Part shown: one piece after another, positions 44,700-56,292 of the stretch
Layout: each line of letters starts with the position of its first letter
Numbering within the stretch: position 1 is the stretch's first letter
Assembly: GCA_029204225.1 (NCBI GenBank)
Contig: CM055092.1
Span: forward strand, 82,738,212 to 82,802,211
Reading direction: 5' to 3'
DNA length: 64,000 bases
Source: Diphasiastrum complanatum
Lineage: Eukaryota; Streptophyta; Lycopodiopsida; Lycopodiales; Lycopodiaceae
Translations under genes and position numbers: made by a program
Notes under the pieces: model-generated
Told to the model about the DNA's origin: nothing
What the model saw: only the letters and a program-made list of their open reading frames with translations
The model's database searches: none

Positions 44700-45560
44700 A
44701 CATTGGATCATGTCGTCTTCGCTCTTATGAGCAACGTTACTCTGTTCATGAGAAAGAGCTCCTCGCTATTATCTATGCTCTTATCTTTATCGTGTTTCTT
44801 TTGACATCATGATGATTATCAATATGTACATTATCTTTTTTCACTGTGAGACCTTAATGACACTCATTATTGTTGGTTGTAGTTTTTATAGTCTTTTCAT
44901 TTTGATATTCAATATCGGCTTGGTTGGTCAAACATTGCTGCTGACGCTTTATCCCGTCTTCCTACTGTGTTACATAACGTAGTTGCTACCATACCCCCCT
45001 TGGTTTGATGCTTTACTTTTTGCTTATCTTACTTGTCTTGATTTTCATGCCGCTTATAGTTTTGCTCCACTTCCTTCATCTCGTCCACATCAGGTGTATT
45101 CCATTGTTGATCATCGTCTTTATCATTATGGTTCCCTTTGTATTCTTAGTACCATTGATGTTCATTCTAAGTTGTTCTCTAATGCCATTCTTGTCTTGTT
45201 GGTGGTCGTTTTTGGTTTTCAAAAGTCTTATACTCCTCTTAAGGATCATTTCTACTGGCCATCCATGAAGTCTAAGCTTGCATTTCTTATCCGTTATTGT
45301 ACTTTTTGTGCTTGTAATAAGTACTCCCGTGCCAAGCCCGTTGGCTTGGTGCAGAGTTGGCTCATTCCTCATCGCTAGTGGAAAGATATTTCTATGGACT
45401 TCATCATTGGCCTTCCTTGTACCTAGTGTGGTCGTGACTCATGTATGCTGGTGGTTGATCAGTTCTCGAAACATGCACATTCCATCCCGGTTCGCAACAC
45501 TATTATAGTAGAGCAGTGTGCACTTTATTTTTATTGGAGATCTTGTGGTTCCGTGCAATG
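44700..45560 (+). pseudogene. Ty3/gypsy RNase H end and integrase start
   Basis: Reads LRSYEQRYSVHEKELLAIIY, later QYRLGWSNIAADALSRLPTV (RNase H end). Then LKDHFYWPSMKSKLAFLIRY with CTFCACNKYSRAKP (integrase zinc region) and SMDFIIGLPC, MLVVDQFSKHAHSIPVRN (start of the catalytic core). Many stops. It is a different lineage from the gypsy element that follows and looks older. Confidence 0.85.
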
Positions 45561-45703
45561 TTTCACTGAATCACGATTCAATTCAGTTCAAATCGTGATT
45601 CCGATTCGAATTAGAATCTGCCGACGCTTAAATTTTTTTTGAACAAGACCCTTGCTATAGAGCCCGAGGAACGAGGGGTTCCATGCTACATTTTGGTTCA
45701 AGC

Positions 45704-45706
<3 letters not shown>

Positions 45707-45763
<57 letters not shown>
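45707..45763. repeat. (GA)n microsatellite
   Basis: About 28 uninterrupted GA dinucleotides in the leader between the gypsy fragment and the next gypsy gag. Confidence 0.98.
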
Positions 45764-45768
<5 letters not shown>

Positions 45769-46136
45769 ATCCCAAAAGGCATATAAGACGAAAGATGTAT
45801 GGTGCAAATGGCAGCGTATGAAACATGTTTTATACTTTTCAAGGTCCTTTGCCTCGCTTTTTGGAGCCCCACGTCTGCAGTCAGAGCAGTGAGCGACTCT
45901 ACTCAAGAAACCGGAAATCTTGGTGCTATTTTGGAGCCATAAACGGGGATTTTCTGGGACAGCAGGTCTGAAATTTGGGTGGAAGAGCTGAGAGGGTTCC
46001 TCTTCGTAATTTCTTTGGAAGTACAGTCCTCAAAAACAGCTAAGTCATCTTTCCTTTCCCTTGTACAGTTGTAAATTAGTCTTTTAGACTTTTTTTTTCC
46101 TTCAGAAGTTAAGGTAGCTCTCTTTCAGTTTCCAAG

Positions 46137-47627
46137 ATGACCACTCCTCAGGGACCTGATCAACCCCTGGAGAGAGGCTTCGACGAACGTGAAACAGAAA
46201 CCTTGGCTTACAGAAAAGGGAAGGAACCAATGGAATTGGAAGAACAAGAATAGTTCGCCGAAGAACTCGACGAACTGGTTACCAAGGAGCAATTTCTCCA
46301 GTTGGTAACAAAAGTGGATGAACTGAAGTTGGCATTAGCCAATTTCAAGTCCAGTGTGCGCGACTCGTTCGCTGAACTCAAAAGCTTGATTTTGAGTTCC
46401 GCGAAAGGAAGCCTTCCCTCCACTTCTCAGTTATCCCCTTCTCCACTTCCATCAGTTTTGGGTGAGACTTTACAATCTCACCCCAGTGTTTTTAAAGATT
46501 TATAGCCTCCTACTTTTAATGGGGAAGAGAAGAATAGAAATGCAGACATTCTACAAACCTTCCTCAGCAAATGGAAGAACATTCATGCTCTTAAACAGAC
46601 CCCTGACCATTTGCAAGCTATTGAGGCCAGTCTTTCCTTAGGGCCTATGGCCTATAAGTGGTGGTTAAATCTCCAGGAGACTGGGCAGACTCCCCGGTCA
46701 TGGACAGCTTTTGAAGAAGCTTTCCTAAGAGAATTTCTACCAGAAAATGAACTTGATAGAGCCTGGGAAGCCTGGGAAAGAACAATAATGGACAAGTCCC
46801 TCATCCAATATATCTCGCAGTATCGAGAAGCAATTTTAAAGATTAAAAATATGGATGATTATCAGAAAATCAGGGGATTTGTCCGTGGCCAAGATGAATA
46901 TAAAGTAGAGGTCCAGAGAAACTCGCCTACTACCCTTGAGCAAGCTCTCAGATATGCTCAAATCTATGATGATTCAGTGGGTAGAAAGAGCGTGAGACAG
47001 CAGCCACTTTCTGAGCAGCCTCCTCAGAAAGACTTTCAATTTAAAAAGAAATTTTTAAAAAGAAAGAACCAAGATAAATTTAAAGGTGAAGCTCCTCAGA
47101 AACGCCCATCACTCATAGAGCCCTTAAAACCAGATGATTTTGAGAAAGCCAAACAAGAACGTTTGTGCTTTGTGTGTATGGGCAAGGGACACACAGTCAG
47201 ACAGTGTCCCAAGGGGCCTTTCACTAAAAAAGATAAGAAAGATAAAAAACAAGTTCATCTTGTTCAAACTGTATGTTTCCCCAGTGACTCGGCAGCTTCC
47301 GAGATCAAAGTGTATCATGAAGATCATGAACACTGTTGCCAGCTGACCTCTGGAATGCTAGCGAGACCCTTCAGCTTTGGGCCGCATGACCTAGTACGTA
47401 TGCATGGGAAAGTTGGTAACCAGGCAGTAAGAGTTATGGTTGATGATGGGGCAACCCATAATTTCATCAACTGCACCCTGGTTAAAAAGCTTAAACTACC
47501 AGAAGTACCTAGTCAGCATAGGTACATAGTTTCATTAGCTAAGGGTGAAGATAAAAAAATATGGGAAATTATGGTAAGTAAGTTGAATCTTGGTATTCAG
47601 GGGTACCAAGATGAAATAAACTTTTAG
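46137..47627 (+). pseudogene. Ty3/gypsy gag with start of protease
   Basis: ATG opens MTTPQGPDQPLERGF. A coiled-coil-like acidic stretch (EELDELVTKEQFLQLVTKVD) precedes the gag core (WLNLQETGQTPRSWTAFEEA, FLREFLPENELDRAWEAWE, YISQYREAILKIKNMDDYQK). Zinc knuckle CFVCMGKGHTVRQC fits CX2CX4HX4C. The protease active site VRVMVDDGATHNFINCTLV follows, with Asp-Asp-Gly in place of the usual Asp-Ser/Thr-Gly. TAG codons near 46251 and 46503 and at the end (47625) interrupt one continuous frame. The first two fit a Gln (CAG) ancestor. Confidence 0.9.
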
Positions 47628-49288
47628 ATAATGCACCTGGATCGTACAGACATTGTTCTCGGGAGAGATTGGCTCTACAGTTTAGGACCTTCCCTCCACA
47701 GAAACTATCAGGAGAACACCCTCAGCTTTCAGCATAAAGGTCGAGAGATCCAGTTGCATGGGGAGCATGATGTTCCCAACAATCCTATGGTCTGCAGTTC
47801 AGAGCTCTGTCAGCTAATCGAAGACGAAGACCATCAGGTATTCTTACGTGACTTTCAGTTTATTCCTGAGGTTTCTATTTCCAGTTCTATTCAGCAGAAA
47901 ATCAGTAAATTAGAAACTTTATTGTCTAAGTTTAAAGATGTTTTTCTTGAAGATTTGCCACATGGTTTACCACCTAGCAGAGAGGTAGATCATGTAATTA
48001 ACCTAGTACCAGGTACAACACCTGTTTCTAAACCTCCGTATCGGGTCAGCCGAACAGAGGATGAAGAAATAACTAGGCAGTTAACAGATTATCTTGGGAA
48101 AGGCCAAATTTAGACCAGTAGTTCACCATGGGCCTCACCAGTCCTGTTGGTGAAAAAGAAAGAGAGGTCTATGCGTCTTTGCGTAGATTCAGAGCCCTCA
48201 ATAAAGTCACAATTAAGAATAAATACCCTATGCCTCGGGCAGACGAGTTGTTTGACCAACTCGACGGGGCTAAGTTTTTCAGCAAAATAGACCTCAGATC
48301 GGGATATCATCAAGTCCGTACAAAATCGGAAGATGTCTCGAAAACAGCTTTTAGGACTCGTCACAGTCGTTATGAGTTTAAGGTGATGCCATTTGGGCTC
48401 ACAAATGCTCCAGCTACCTTTATGACCTTGATGAACAGTGTCCTTAGACCATACTTGGGTAAGTTTGTAGTCATATTTTTAGATGACATCCTCGTTTACA
48501 GCAAAACGAGGAAGGAGCATCTAAAACATCTCAGAAAGGTGTTTCGACTGCTCAGGAAGCATAAGCTCTATGCTAAACAATCCAGGTGTGAATTCTTCGT
48601 TGAAGAAGTAGCATATTTGGGTCACATTATCTCTTCAGATGGGATTAAGATGGACCCAAATAAGGTTAAAGCCATACTCAGTTGGTTGAGACCTCAGAAT
48701 ATTTTGGAACTTCAGATCTTTCTTGGTTTGGCAGGATATTACAGACGATTTGTCAAGGAATATGCTCAGATAGCAGTTCCCATGACAAATCTTCTTAAGG
48801 GGAAGGGAAAGGAGTTCATTTGGGAGTCCGCACAGCAAGAGAGCTTTGATGCTCTCAAAACAGCCTTAGCTACAGCACCAGTTTTAAAAGTCGTCGACCC
48901 CAATCAGCCATTTGTGGTCGAAACAGATGCTAGCGACTTTGCAGTAGGTGTTGTGCTAACTCAGGGTGGACGACCAGTTGCGTTCGAGAGTAAAAAACTC
49001 GAGCCAACTCAGACTAGGTACAGTGCCTATGAAAAGGAACTCTTTTCTATAGTCCATGCCCTTAAGACTTGGAGGCATTATTTGTATGGTGCCAACTTTG
49101 AGGTCCTGACAGACCATGAGAGTCTCAGATACCTTTGCAATCAACCTGAGCTTAGAGGTCGGAAAGCACGTTGGGCAGAGTTGATGCAAGAGTTTGACAT
49201 GTCTATCAGATATAGACGTGGAAAATTCAATACAGTAGCAGATGCCCTTAGCAGAATGCCTATGATAAACGAGCTGAGTTTTACTTAG
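47628..49288 (+). pseudogene. Ty3/gypsy protease end, reverse transcriptase and RNase H
   Basis: Continues in the gag frame: HLDRTDIVLGRDWLYSLGP (protease end), then VFLEDLPHGLPPSREVDHVI and KPPYRVSRTEDEEITRQL (reverse transcriptase entry). After a TAG and a one-base deletion near 48187 the core reads [52 protein letters not shown] and the catalytic FLDDILVYS. RNase [40 protein letters not shown] and [15 protein letters not shown]. Conserved catalytic Asp residues are all visible. Only the TAGs and the single deletion disable it. Confidence 0.93.
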
Positions 49289-50930
49289 ATTCGTAATGAG
49301 TTACTCGAGTCCTTGAGAGGGAAATGCCAGCATGATGCATTCTTCTCTACTATCTGGAACTCAGTCCAGAGCAGACAATTACAGACTCCAGAACCAATTC
49401 CCGGGGTTGGTGCCAGTTCATCCAAGAATACGGCAGCTTCCGTTGAGGATGATGATGAGTCCGAGTATACATCGTCAGATGACGTTGAGGATTCTGAGCC
49501 TGTGTTACCCAAGCAAACCCCAATGGTTGAGGGTCAGTTGACTCAAGGATTCAAATGGAAACAGTATTCCATTCAGGATGAGTACTTGCTCTATAGAGAT
49601 AGAGTATGTGTCCCCAATTCAAAGGATTATAGGCAGCAGGTCCTATATGAATGTCATGACAATCCTAGTGCGGGACACCCAGGTATACAGAAGACCTATG
49701 AGCTTCTTCGTAGGCAATTTTTCTAGCCCAGTATGAAAAAGGACGTCCACCAGTATGTAACCAGTTGCCAGAAATGTCAAGTAAACAAAGCAGAGCGTTT
49801 AAAGGCAGGAGGGTTGTTGCATCCCTTAGAAATACCAGCTGGTAAATGGGAGAGTATTTCCATGGATTTTATAGTAGGCCTGCCTAAAACCCAAAAGGGT
49901 AATGATGCTATATGGGTCACAGTTGACCGTCTGACCAAAATGGCTCATTTCATTCCGACCAAAACAACCGTTAGAGCTCCAGAGTTAGCGAGGTTGTTTG
50001 TAGACGGGCTATTTAAATTGTACGGTCTACCTTCCGGCATAGTCAGCGACCGGGACAGTAAGTTTACTGGAAATTTTTGGAGGGCAGTATTCCATCATCT
50101 CCATACTAAACCTAATATGAGTACCTCAGACCATCTACAGACGGGCGTTCAAACAGAGAGGGTAAATCAAGTGCTGGAGGATATGCTTCGTGCATACGTC
50201 AGCAAGAAGCAAACTAATTGGGAGGAGTATCTCTCGATATTAGAGTTTGCTTATAACAGTACCAAACATTCAGCTACGGGATACAGCCCATTTATGCTGA
50301 TGTACGGTTTTCAGCCACGCTCAACCACAACTGTAGGGTTTAAACAAGAAAAAGTTGAAGCAGCCAGAAACTTTTTAGAGGACCTAAACCAGATGATAGA
50401 ACATGCTAAGCGTAGCATTAGGCAGTCCCAGGATCGAGCCAGGCATTATGCAGATCCACACAGACGGGATGTGCAGTTCTCCACCGGTGAGAAAGTCTAC
50501 TTGAGAGTCCCAGTCGACTCTAAAACCCTCAAATCAGGAGTGTGTGCTAAGTTGTCTCCAAGGTATTGTGGTCCCTTTACCATCAGTAGGAGACTAGGCG
50601 AGGTCACCTATGAACTAGAACTCTCACACAACAGTAAGGTTTTTCCAGTCTTTCATGTAAGTCAGTTACGAAAAGCCTTAACCAGATCAGACAATCTGGT
50701 AGGGGACAATGTTCTAGTTCTCCCATTGGATCCTTAACAACCTCCACATGAACCAGAGGAGATTCTTGCTAGTAGAGAGACGCAGACTCGTCATACTCTA
50801 CACCGAGAATATCTGGTTAAGTGGAATGATCAGCCTGTTGAGAATGCCACTTGGGAAAGAGGCAGCGTCCTCGCAAGATTTTTCCAGACTTTGTCTTAGA
50901 GGACCAAGACGGTTCTTAAGGGGGGAGGAG
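49289..50930 (+). pseudogene. Ty3/gypsy integrase with chromodomain-like end and polypurine tract
   Basis: Zinc region: HDNPSAGHPGIQKTYELLRR and YVTSCQKCQVNK, with a TAG between them where family members have Trp (YYWP). Catalytic core: SMDFIVGLPKTQKGNDAIWV, IVSDRDSKFTGNFW and GVQTERVNQVLEDML, giving Asp, Asp, Glu. Then YSPFMLMYGFQPRS, LSPRYCGPFTISRRLGEVTY and FPVFHVSQLRK. A TAA follows LPLDP. Reading then gives HREYLVKWNDQPVENATWE, a chromodomain-like tail that marks chromoviruses and can steer integration to chromatin. The frame ends at a TAG, followed by the purine tract AAGGGGGGAGGAG. Confidence 0.92.
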
Positions 50931-51095
50931 TGTTACGAGCTCGTAACTAGTGCCGAACCCTAGGGAACACAGATAGGTCAGATACCACAGTCAGGGTCGT
51001 GTCCAGCGTACATGACCAACAGGGCAAGACAGTGTGAGTAGTGTGCCCCAGCACGGTCCATAGCCATGGCGGGCCTAACAAAAAGCAGCCAAGAA
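50931..51095 (+). repeat. Partial 3' LTR of the gypsy element
   Basis: Starts TGTTACGAGCTCGTAAC right after the purine tract. The start includes a palindrome TTACGAGCTCGTAA. It is cut after about 165 bases by LINE-derived sequence, and no 5' LTR copy was found before 46137. Confidence 0.65.
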
Positions 51096-53060
51096 CTCGC
51101 TCATAAAGTGCCATCACCGCTAGAATTGTATCAATGGAGAAACCAAGATCCCATAATCTCTGAATAAGAAGTGAACATGGAACAAAATCAAAGGCTTTTT
51201 TGAAGTCAAGAAAACAAGAAGAAACCCTTTGTCTCCTATGTCTGGATTCCTCAATGATAGCTCAAAGAGTGAAGACATGGTTTATGGTAGTTTAATGAGC
51301 TTGGAATCCTACTTGGCCCAGAGCATGTAGTCTTCTAGTCTCAGCCTGAGAGCTAGCCGTGGACTGAAGAATAGTGCCATAAAGCTTTGCAATAACGTGC
51401 CCGATCATGATAGTGCAATAGTCACCATTTTTGTGGATGGGATGGATGATATTACTGCACCAAAAAGGGGGAAAATCAGAGACAATTGTTCGATTGAGCA
51501 GGAATGGCTTGTATAGGAGAAAATATATCTGCGGCATCAAGGTCCTCTATGTCCCGGGGGCGGTGAGTCTTCATTCTCTTGACAACCTCTGGTGAACGCA
51601 CATGGACGGTGGGAAGATGGAGATGGGCGAGTCAGTGTGTATGGTGTACAGTGAGGTGGTGTATTTGGTCTAGATTTGTAGATCAGAAAGGAAAGGTGGA
51701 GCATGAGGGTTGAAAGCACGCCATAAGGCGCCTGTGGAGGAACTAAATCGAGAATTGACAAGGCATTTCCCTTCACGTTCTTCGTAGGCACACTTTTTAT
51801 GGTGAGTGTACAATGGAGGGAAGTACGAGCAGCGTGGAGGTAGCTTAAGAAGGCGTGCCTGGAAAACACGGAGATGTAAATAGTGACATTTGTCATCAAA
51901 CTAGGGAGGCCAAATAGGTTGAGATGATTTGGATGTGCATCTATGATGGGAAGAATACTGAAACAACAGTGTGAAGTGAAGTGGTGAGGAAGTTGGCGTG
52001 TGTCCAATGAGCTGTCATGTGGGAAATGATGGAGTAGCGAAGTAAGGGCCTCCTGGTAAGTCGCAATGTAGAGGTCGGCAAAGGTGTATCTGGGTGCGTG
52101 ATGATAGAGGGAATGGGGCCGAAACTATGAGGTCAGGATAGAACCCATGTAAAAGGACAAAGGCGAGTGATCAGAAAGAGTAGTGGGGACGATTTGAAAA
52201 TGGGATATCAGTGGAATGAAGGATGGTGACCCATGAGGTAATCGACTACACTGTGCCCACCTTTATGAGGATGACGTGTAACTGCTCGACGTAGGCCAGC
52301 AAGCTTGGCTATTATAGATGGCTAACTCGTGGGCTTCGCCTAACTGCAACAAATATTCACCTCATTGAGTGATAGGTCCCAGTGTGTCAGCTGAGGTTTT
52401 GGTAACTCGCATGTCAGTGTGTCACAGTTGATGGCCTTTATGCGGAACTGGTCAACAACATCATGAAAATCAACCTGTCTCATGGCAGTCCTAGCGTTTA
52501 AATCTCTAGTAAGAAGAACATGCCCTAAATTCAAGAATCTGACAATGTCTGCGGAAAGATCAACATAAGGAGAAGCAATGCCCTCCATGAACGAGGATGA
52601 CTTTGGAGGAAACTAACAAGCCGCAATAAAGAGATCTTTGTCTGCCACTTGTGGATCTCTCCTCTGTCCTATATACGGAATCCCATCTGAGGCTTGAGAA
52701 TGTAGGTGGTCTTCTAAGTTCTAACCTGGCTCTCATGTGTCTCCATAGAAAATAATGTCTCTCCCAATAATGAAATCTATAGGATTGCTAGCAATAGACG
52801 AACAATGGATACCATTATAGTTTCAAACTCCAATATGCACATGGCATGGATGGGGCCTTGGGATTCTCTCATACTCAGGACTCCCTATTGGCGAACGCCG
52901 CCCGGTGCACTATCAAGATAGGGAACCTGTCCATCTCGATAAATCACACGTTGACCTAACGTCTTAGCTTCTTGGAAGGCCTGACGTCGTTCTTCCACCT
53001 GGATATATGTAAGATCGTCGTGTCTTTCAGCCTGGCTCTTTTCCGTAAAGCATCCCTGCA
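51096..53060 (-). pseudogene. LINE remnant 1: endonuclease to reverse transcriptase start
   Basis: Minus strand: IIGRDIIFYGDT, SPYVDLSADIVRFLNLGHVL and LLTRDLNARTAM, the end of the apurinic-type endonuclease with its conserved Asp and Asn. After a weakly conserved linker comes the reverse transcriptase start: IIHPIHKNGDYCTIMIGHVI, AKLYGTILQ, LHALGQVGFQAH and SSCFLDFKKAFDFVP, where FxDFKKAFD is the first catalytic region. It ends against the gypsy LTR, so the rest of reverse transcriptase is gone. Multiple frameshifts and stops. Confidence 0.8.
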
Positions 53061-53150
53061 ATTAGTTGGAGTAAAATGAATAATCAAAGTGGTATTGTCC
53101 CACTTTGTGTGCCATGCCGTGTCCAAGCCTTCACTATTGTGGTCTAAGGT

Positions 53151-53189
53151 GGTTGAGAGAGAGAGCCTTCGCTATTGTGGTCTAAGGTG

Positions 53190-53240
<51 letters not shown>
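53151..53240. repeat. (GA)n microsatellite with duplicated flank
   Basis: A run of over 20 GA units is preceded by two copies of CCTTCRCTATTGTGGTCTAA separated by a short GA run, suggesting that slippage also copied the 35-bp flank. Confidence 0.95.
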
Positions 53241-53243
<3 letters not shown>

Positions 53244-53779
53244 AACAAGATCCATGGGACAAAGCTATCAACCTAGATCAAGCAAGCTATCAACCTTCCT
53301 AAGATGTGTGCATGCCTTGCAACTGAAAATTAGGTGCTCTTTGTTCTCCACCTCGTATAGTTCTATCTTCTCTTTAGAGTCCTTTCCACCTTCTTGTCTT
53401 TATTTCCAGGTCACGTGAATTGAGCTTTTGTTCTGCAAATAAGGTGCCACTTGAAAATAGAGATGCTTGTTTCCAGATATTCCCATGCCAAGTAGATCAT
53501 GGGATTTATTTTTCTCAATGAATGGCCATTTTCTCCTTCGGGTTTACCAGGTATTCTGTGAAAGCTTCTAGTGTAAAAGTGTGCTTATTGCTTCTTTCCC
53601 TTTGGATATGTCTTTTCCCCTATTCCCCATTTGTCCAATCAAGTGATGCCTTCTTTGTCTCATCCAAATAGAGAGCTTCTTATCTTCCAAATTGATAGGT
53701 GGATAATAAAAGAGTGGCGACAAAATCTGTTCAATGCATTCAAATGCTTTTGAAGATTAGTCTTGTCATTGGCTGGTTT

Positions 53780-54900
53780 TGCCACATTGTTAGCCTAAAT
53801 GAGCAATAATAGTCTACGACATCTCCACCTGCTTGTCTTCGCATCTGATTTTCTTGCTCGTCAATAAAGAGGCCAAAGAGAGTAGGGGAGAGAGGGCATC
53901 CATGCTGAACTCCAATCTAGCTATTAAAATTTTTGTTTGGATTTTCAATCATACCATCCTAGCCTTTTCATCCCCCATACTTTCCTCGTAAAGCCTAAAA
54001 GGTGGCCTCTCATAGTCCTTGGGTACCCGTAACACGAGCCTTTCTTGAAGTCAACAAAGCAAGAGGAATTTATTCTGCTTTTCCCTTTCACACCTTTTGA
54101 TATGGCTCTGAAGGTAGTGAGATGGTCTATTGCCAAAAGCTTTGGTCTAAAGCCAGCCTGGGAGGGAGCTCCTACCTACTTCATTTGTTCAGCCATCTAC
54201 TAAGTTCTTTTGTCAAGATTGTGCCATAAAGCTGATGACCATAATGATTCTAAAGCTCTTGGGATCCTGGTTTTCCTGGTTGTCCCCTATTCACTTGCCA
54301 CGTTGTAGGGAATTCTGAAATGATGGCTTTAATAATGTTAAAAATTTCCTTTTTAGTGCTTTTGGCCCCATATAACAATCTCAGCCGAAAATCTCGTGCC
54401 CTTTCATATGTCAACTTGTTAAGCCCATCCTCCACATCTTTATTAGTTATTATATCCTTCTCTATTTTGATGCATGTACTTTTCATAGAGGTTTCTTACA
54501 TGTGTTACCATATCCTCCCATTTAACTTCTTCCCCATGATGAGCTTTTGTGTAAAGTTTTTTCCAAAATTTGCATAGATTGGACATCCTTTTTGTGAAAG
54601 GGATAATTTTTTGTCCTCTTAGGGTATATCTTCTTTCTCTTCACCACCATGTGATGCAGCGCTTCACTATCTGCATATTCTGTTCTCCATTGGCGAACTT
54701 CCATTATTTTCCTGCCTTTTTGCATTCATGAGCATACTAGTCATTGTAAGGCTGTCCCATTTCTCTACTCTTGCTCTTCTTGAAGCATTTTAATGTGGTT
54801 TCCATTAAGAACCAAGAAGGCTTTTTGCACATCTCTTGACATGGATCTGGCCAGCTATCTGTGTTTGATATCTCTTCTAACTTCTCTTTATGGTGAAGGA
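53780..54900 (-). pseudogene. LINE remnant 2: reverse transcriptase
   Basis: Minus strand: KEIFNIIKAIISEFPTTWQ (entry), then LAIDHLTTFRAISKGVKGKS, NSSCFVDFKKGSC and IGVQHGCPLSPTLFGLFIDE, the conserved LINE reverse transcriptase order. The catalytic FADD box was not found. Beyond 53.7 kb the frame decays into a possible zinc-binding tail. It is a different copy from remnant 1, since the two overlap in domain content. Frameshifts and stops throughout. Confidence 0.8.
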
Positions 54901-55334
54901 TAGAGGCTTATGGATTGATCCTGGGTTTTTCTTTGCCATGTGAGAGATCTCTATTAGGTGGGTCAAAGTGAACATCAATGTAGTTCACCGCGCTAGACCC
55001 TTACCTGGTTCTTACATGCGTATGTGCCTGTGCCTTCAAAAAGGTATGAGCCATGAAATATTTGGTCAAAACAACTTCATGAGGTAAGTTGAGGTTTATC
55101 TGTCAAAGTAATTTCTAACTTATCTGCAGATCTTCTAGTCCAGACTAGTATGGGAGCTGTTGAAAATGGAAATAGCTCTAAATCAGTAGAAAAATCGCCA
55201 TCGTGAGGTGCCCTTGAGTCAATGGCAGCATGTTGCAAGCCCACATGGAATGGTGGTAGGTCGAAGCTACAATCGATGAGTAGCCGGTTACTCAGTATAA
55301 TGAACATCCACGGAAACCCGGATTCTCTTTAAGA

Positions 55335-55650
55335 AGGGGTACCGTTCATAGTTGTACGAATTGCGGTTCGAACCGTTTGAACCATTTGGAGCCGGTTCAA
55401 ACTGAAATCCCGTTCGAACTGGAAAAAAAAAATGCCAAGAAAACTTTTTTGGAATTTTTTTTTCGCGGTTCGAACCAGCCTTGCCGGTTCAAATCGGTTT
55501 GAACTGGTCGAATCGGCCCGATTCGAATCGGGTTGTAACTTTGGTACCGTTCCGTTCCTAAGGAACGGTTTTCAGGAACAAGAAGGCTGCAATCACACTC
55601 CCACTTGCAGACGCGCCATCCGGTACCGAGTTTGAGCTTGATGAGTCACT
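55335..55650. repeat. Palindrome-rich island of GGTTCGAACC / GGAACGGTTCC motifs
   Basis: Motifs CGGTTCGAACCG, GCCGGTTCAAAC, GGTTCGAACCAG, CGATTCGAATCGGG and GAACGGTTTTC follow each other within 250 bases, so both strands can fold into many short hairpins. Similar ATTCGAAT palindromes occur near 45575-45625. No ORF or LTR fits. It could be a foldback or MITE-like element. Confidence 0.6.
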
Positions 55651-55734
55651 GCCATAGAGACCCTAGTTGTGTGCATTTTCAGGAACGGGTTCCGTTCTTT
55701 TCAGTTGCTGCCTACTTGTGGTCTGAATTCATGA

Positions 55735-55885
55735 ATCAGATTTAAAAAGACTTGCAATCAGGTTTGGCTGCTTCAGAGGGTGGTCTAAAATTACAAATCA
55801 AATTTGAAAACACTTACAATCAGGTCTGATAGCAATCACAAATCAGATTTGAAAACACTTGCAATCAGGTTTGATTCAAGCAATA
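55735..55885. repeat. Tandem repeat around AATCAGATTTGAAAACACTTGCAATCAGGT
   Basis: Three imperfect units of about 50-60 bp share AAATCARATTTGAAAACACT and TGCAATCAGGTTTG. Noncoding. Confidence 0.8.
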
Positions 55886-55951
55886 AGGAGATAAAAAAAG
55901 ATATTCCTAAGGAACGGTTCCTAGGAACTCTAGGAATGGTACGGAACTGTT

Positions 55952-56292
55952 TCTAGGAATGGTTCCATTCTGTTTTTGTGAACTATGCGAACATCCCTTA
56001 AAAAAGTGAGAACCTACAAGATGAAATATTGTGTCACATGGACATTTTAGGTTTGTAGTCTAATTACGTTATATCCAAAATGTTTTTGTAGATCTTACAA
56101 TAGACATCAAAGTCTCTAGGTTCCTAGGAATGGTTCCATTCTGTTCCTGGGAATTATGTGAACATCCCATAAAAAAGTGAGAACCTACAAGAGGAAATAC
56201 TGTGTCCCATAGGCAGTTTAGGTTTGTAGTCTAATTACGTTATATCCAAAATGTTTTTGTAGAGCTTACAATAGATATCAAAGTCTCTAGGG
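55952..56292. repeat. 171-bp direct tandem duplication
   Basis: Two adjacent units starting CTAGGAATGGTTCCATTCTG are about 95 percent alike across their length. Each unit begins with the GGAATGGTTCC palindrome typical of the island upstream, so duplication and palindromes belong to one repeat system. Confidence 0.9.

Noticed and set aside
45639-45906. Arg/Glu and Ser/Leu repeat proteins
   Set aside because: Both are translations of the (GA)n microsatellite.
53089-53418. ORF spanning the second GA run
   Set aside because: Mainly microsatellite translation in a LINE-derived region; no homology seen.
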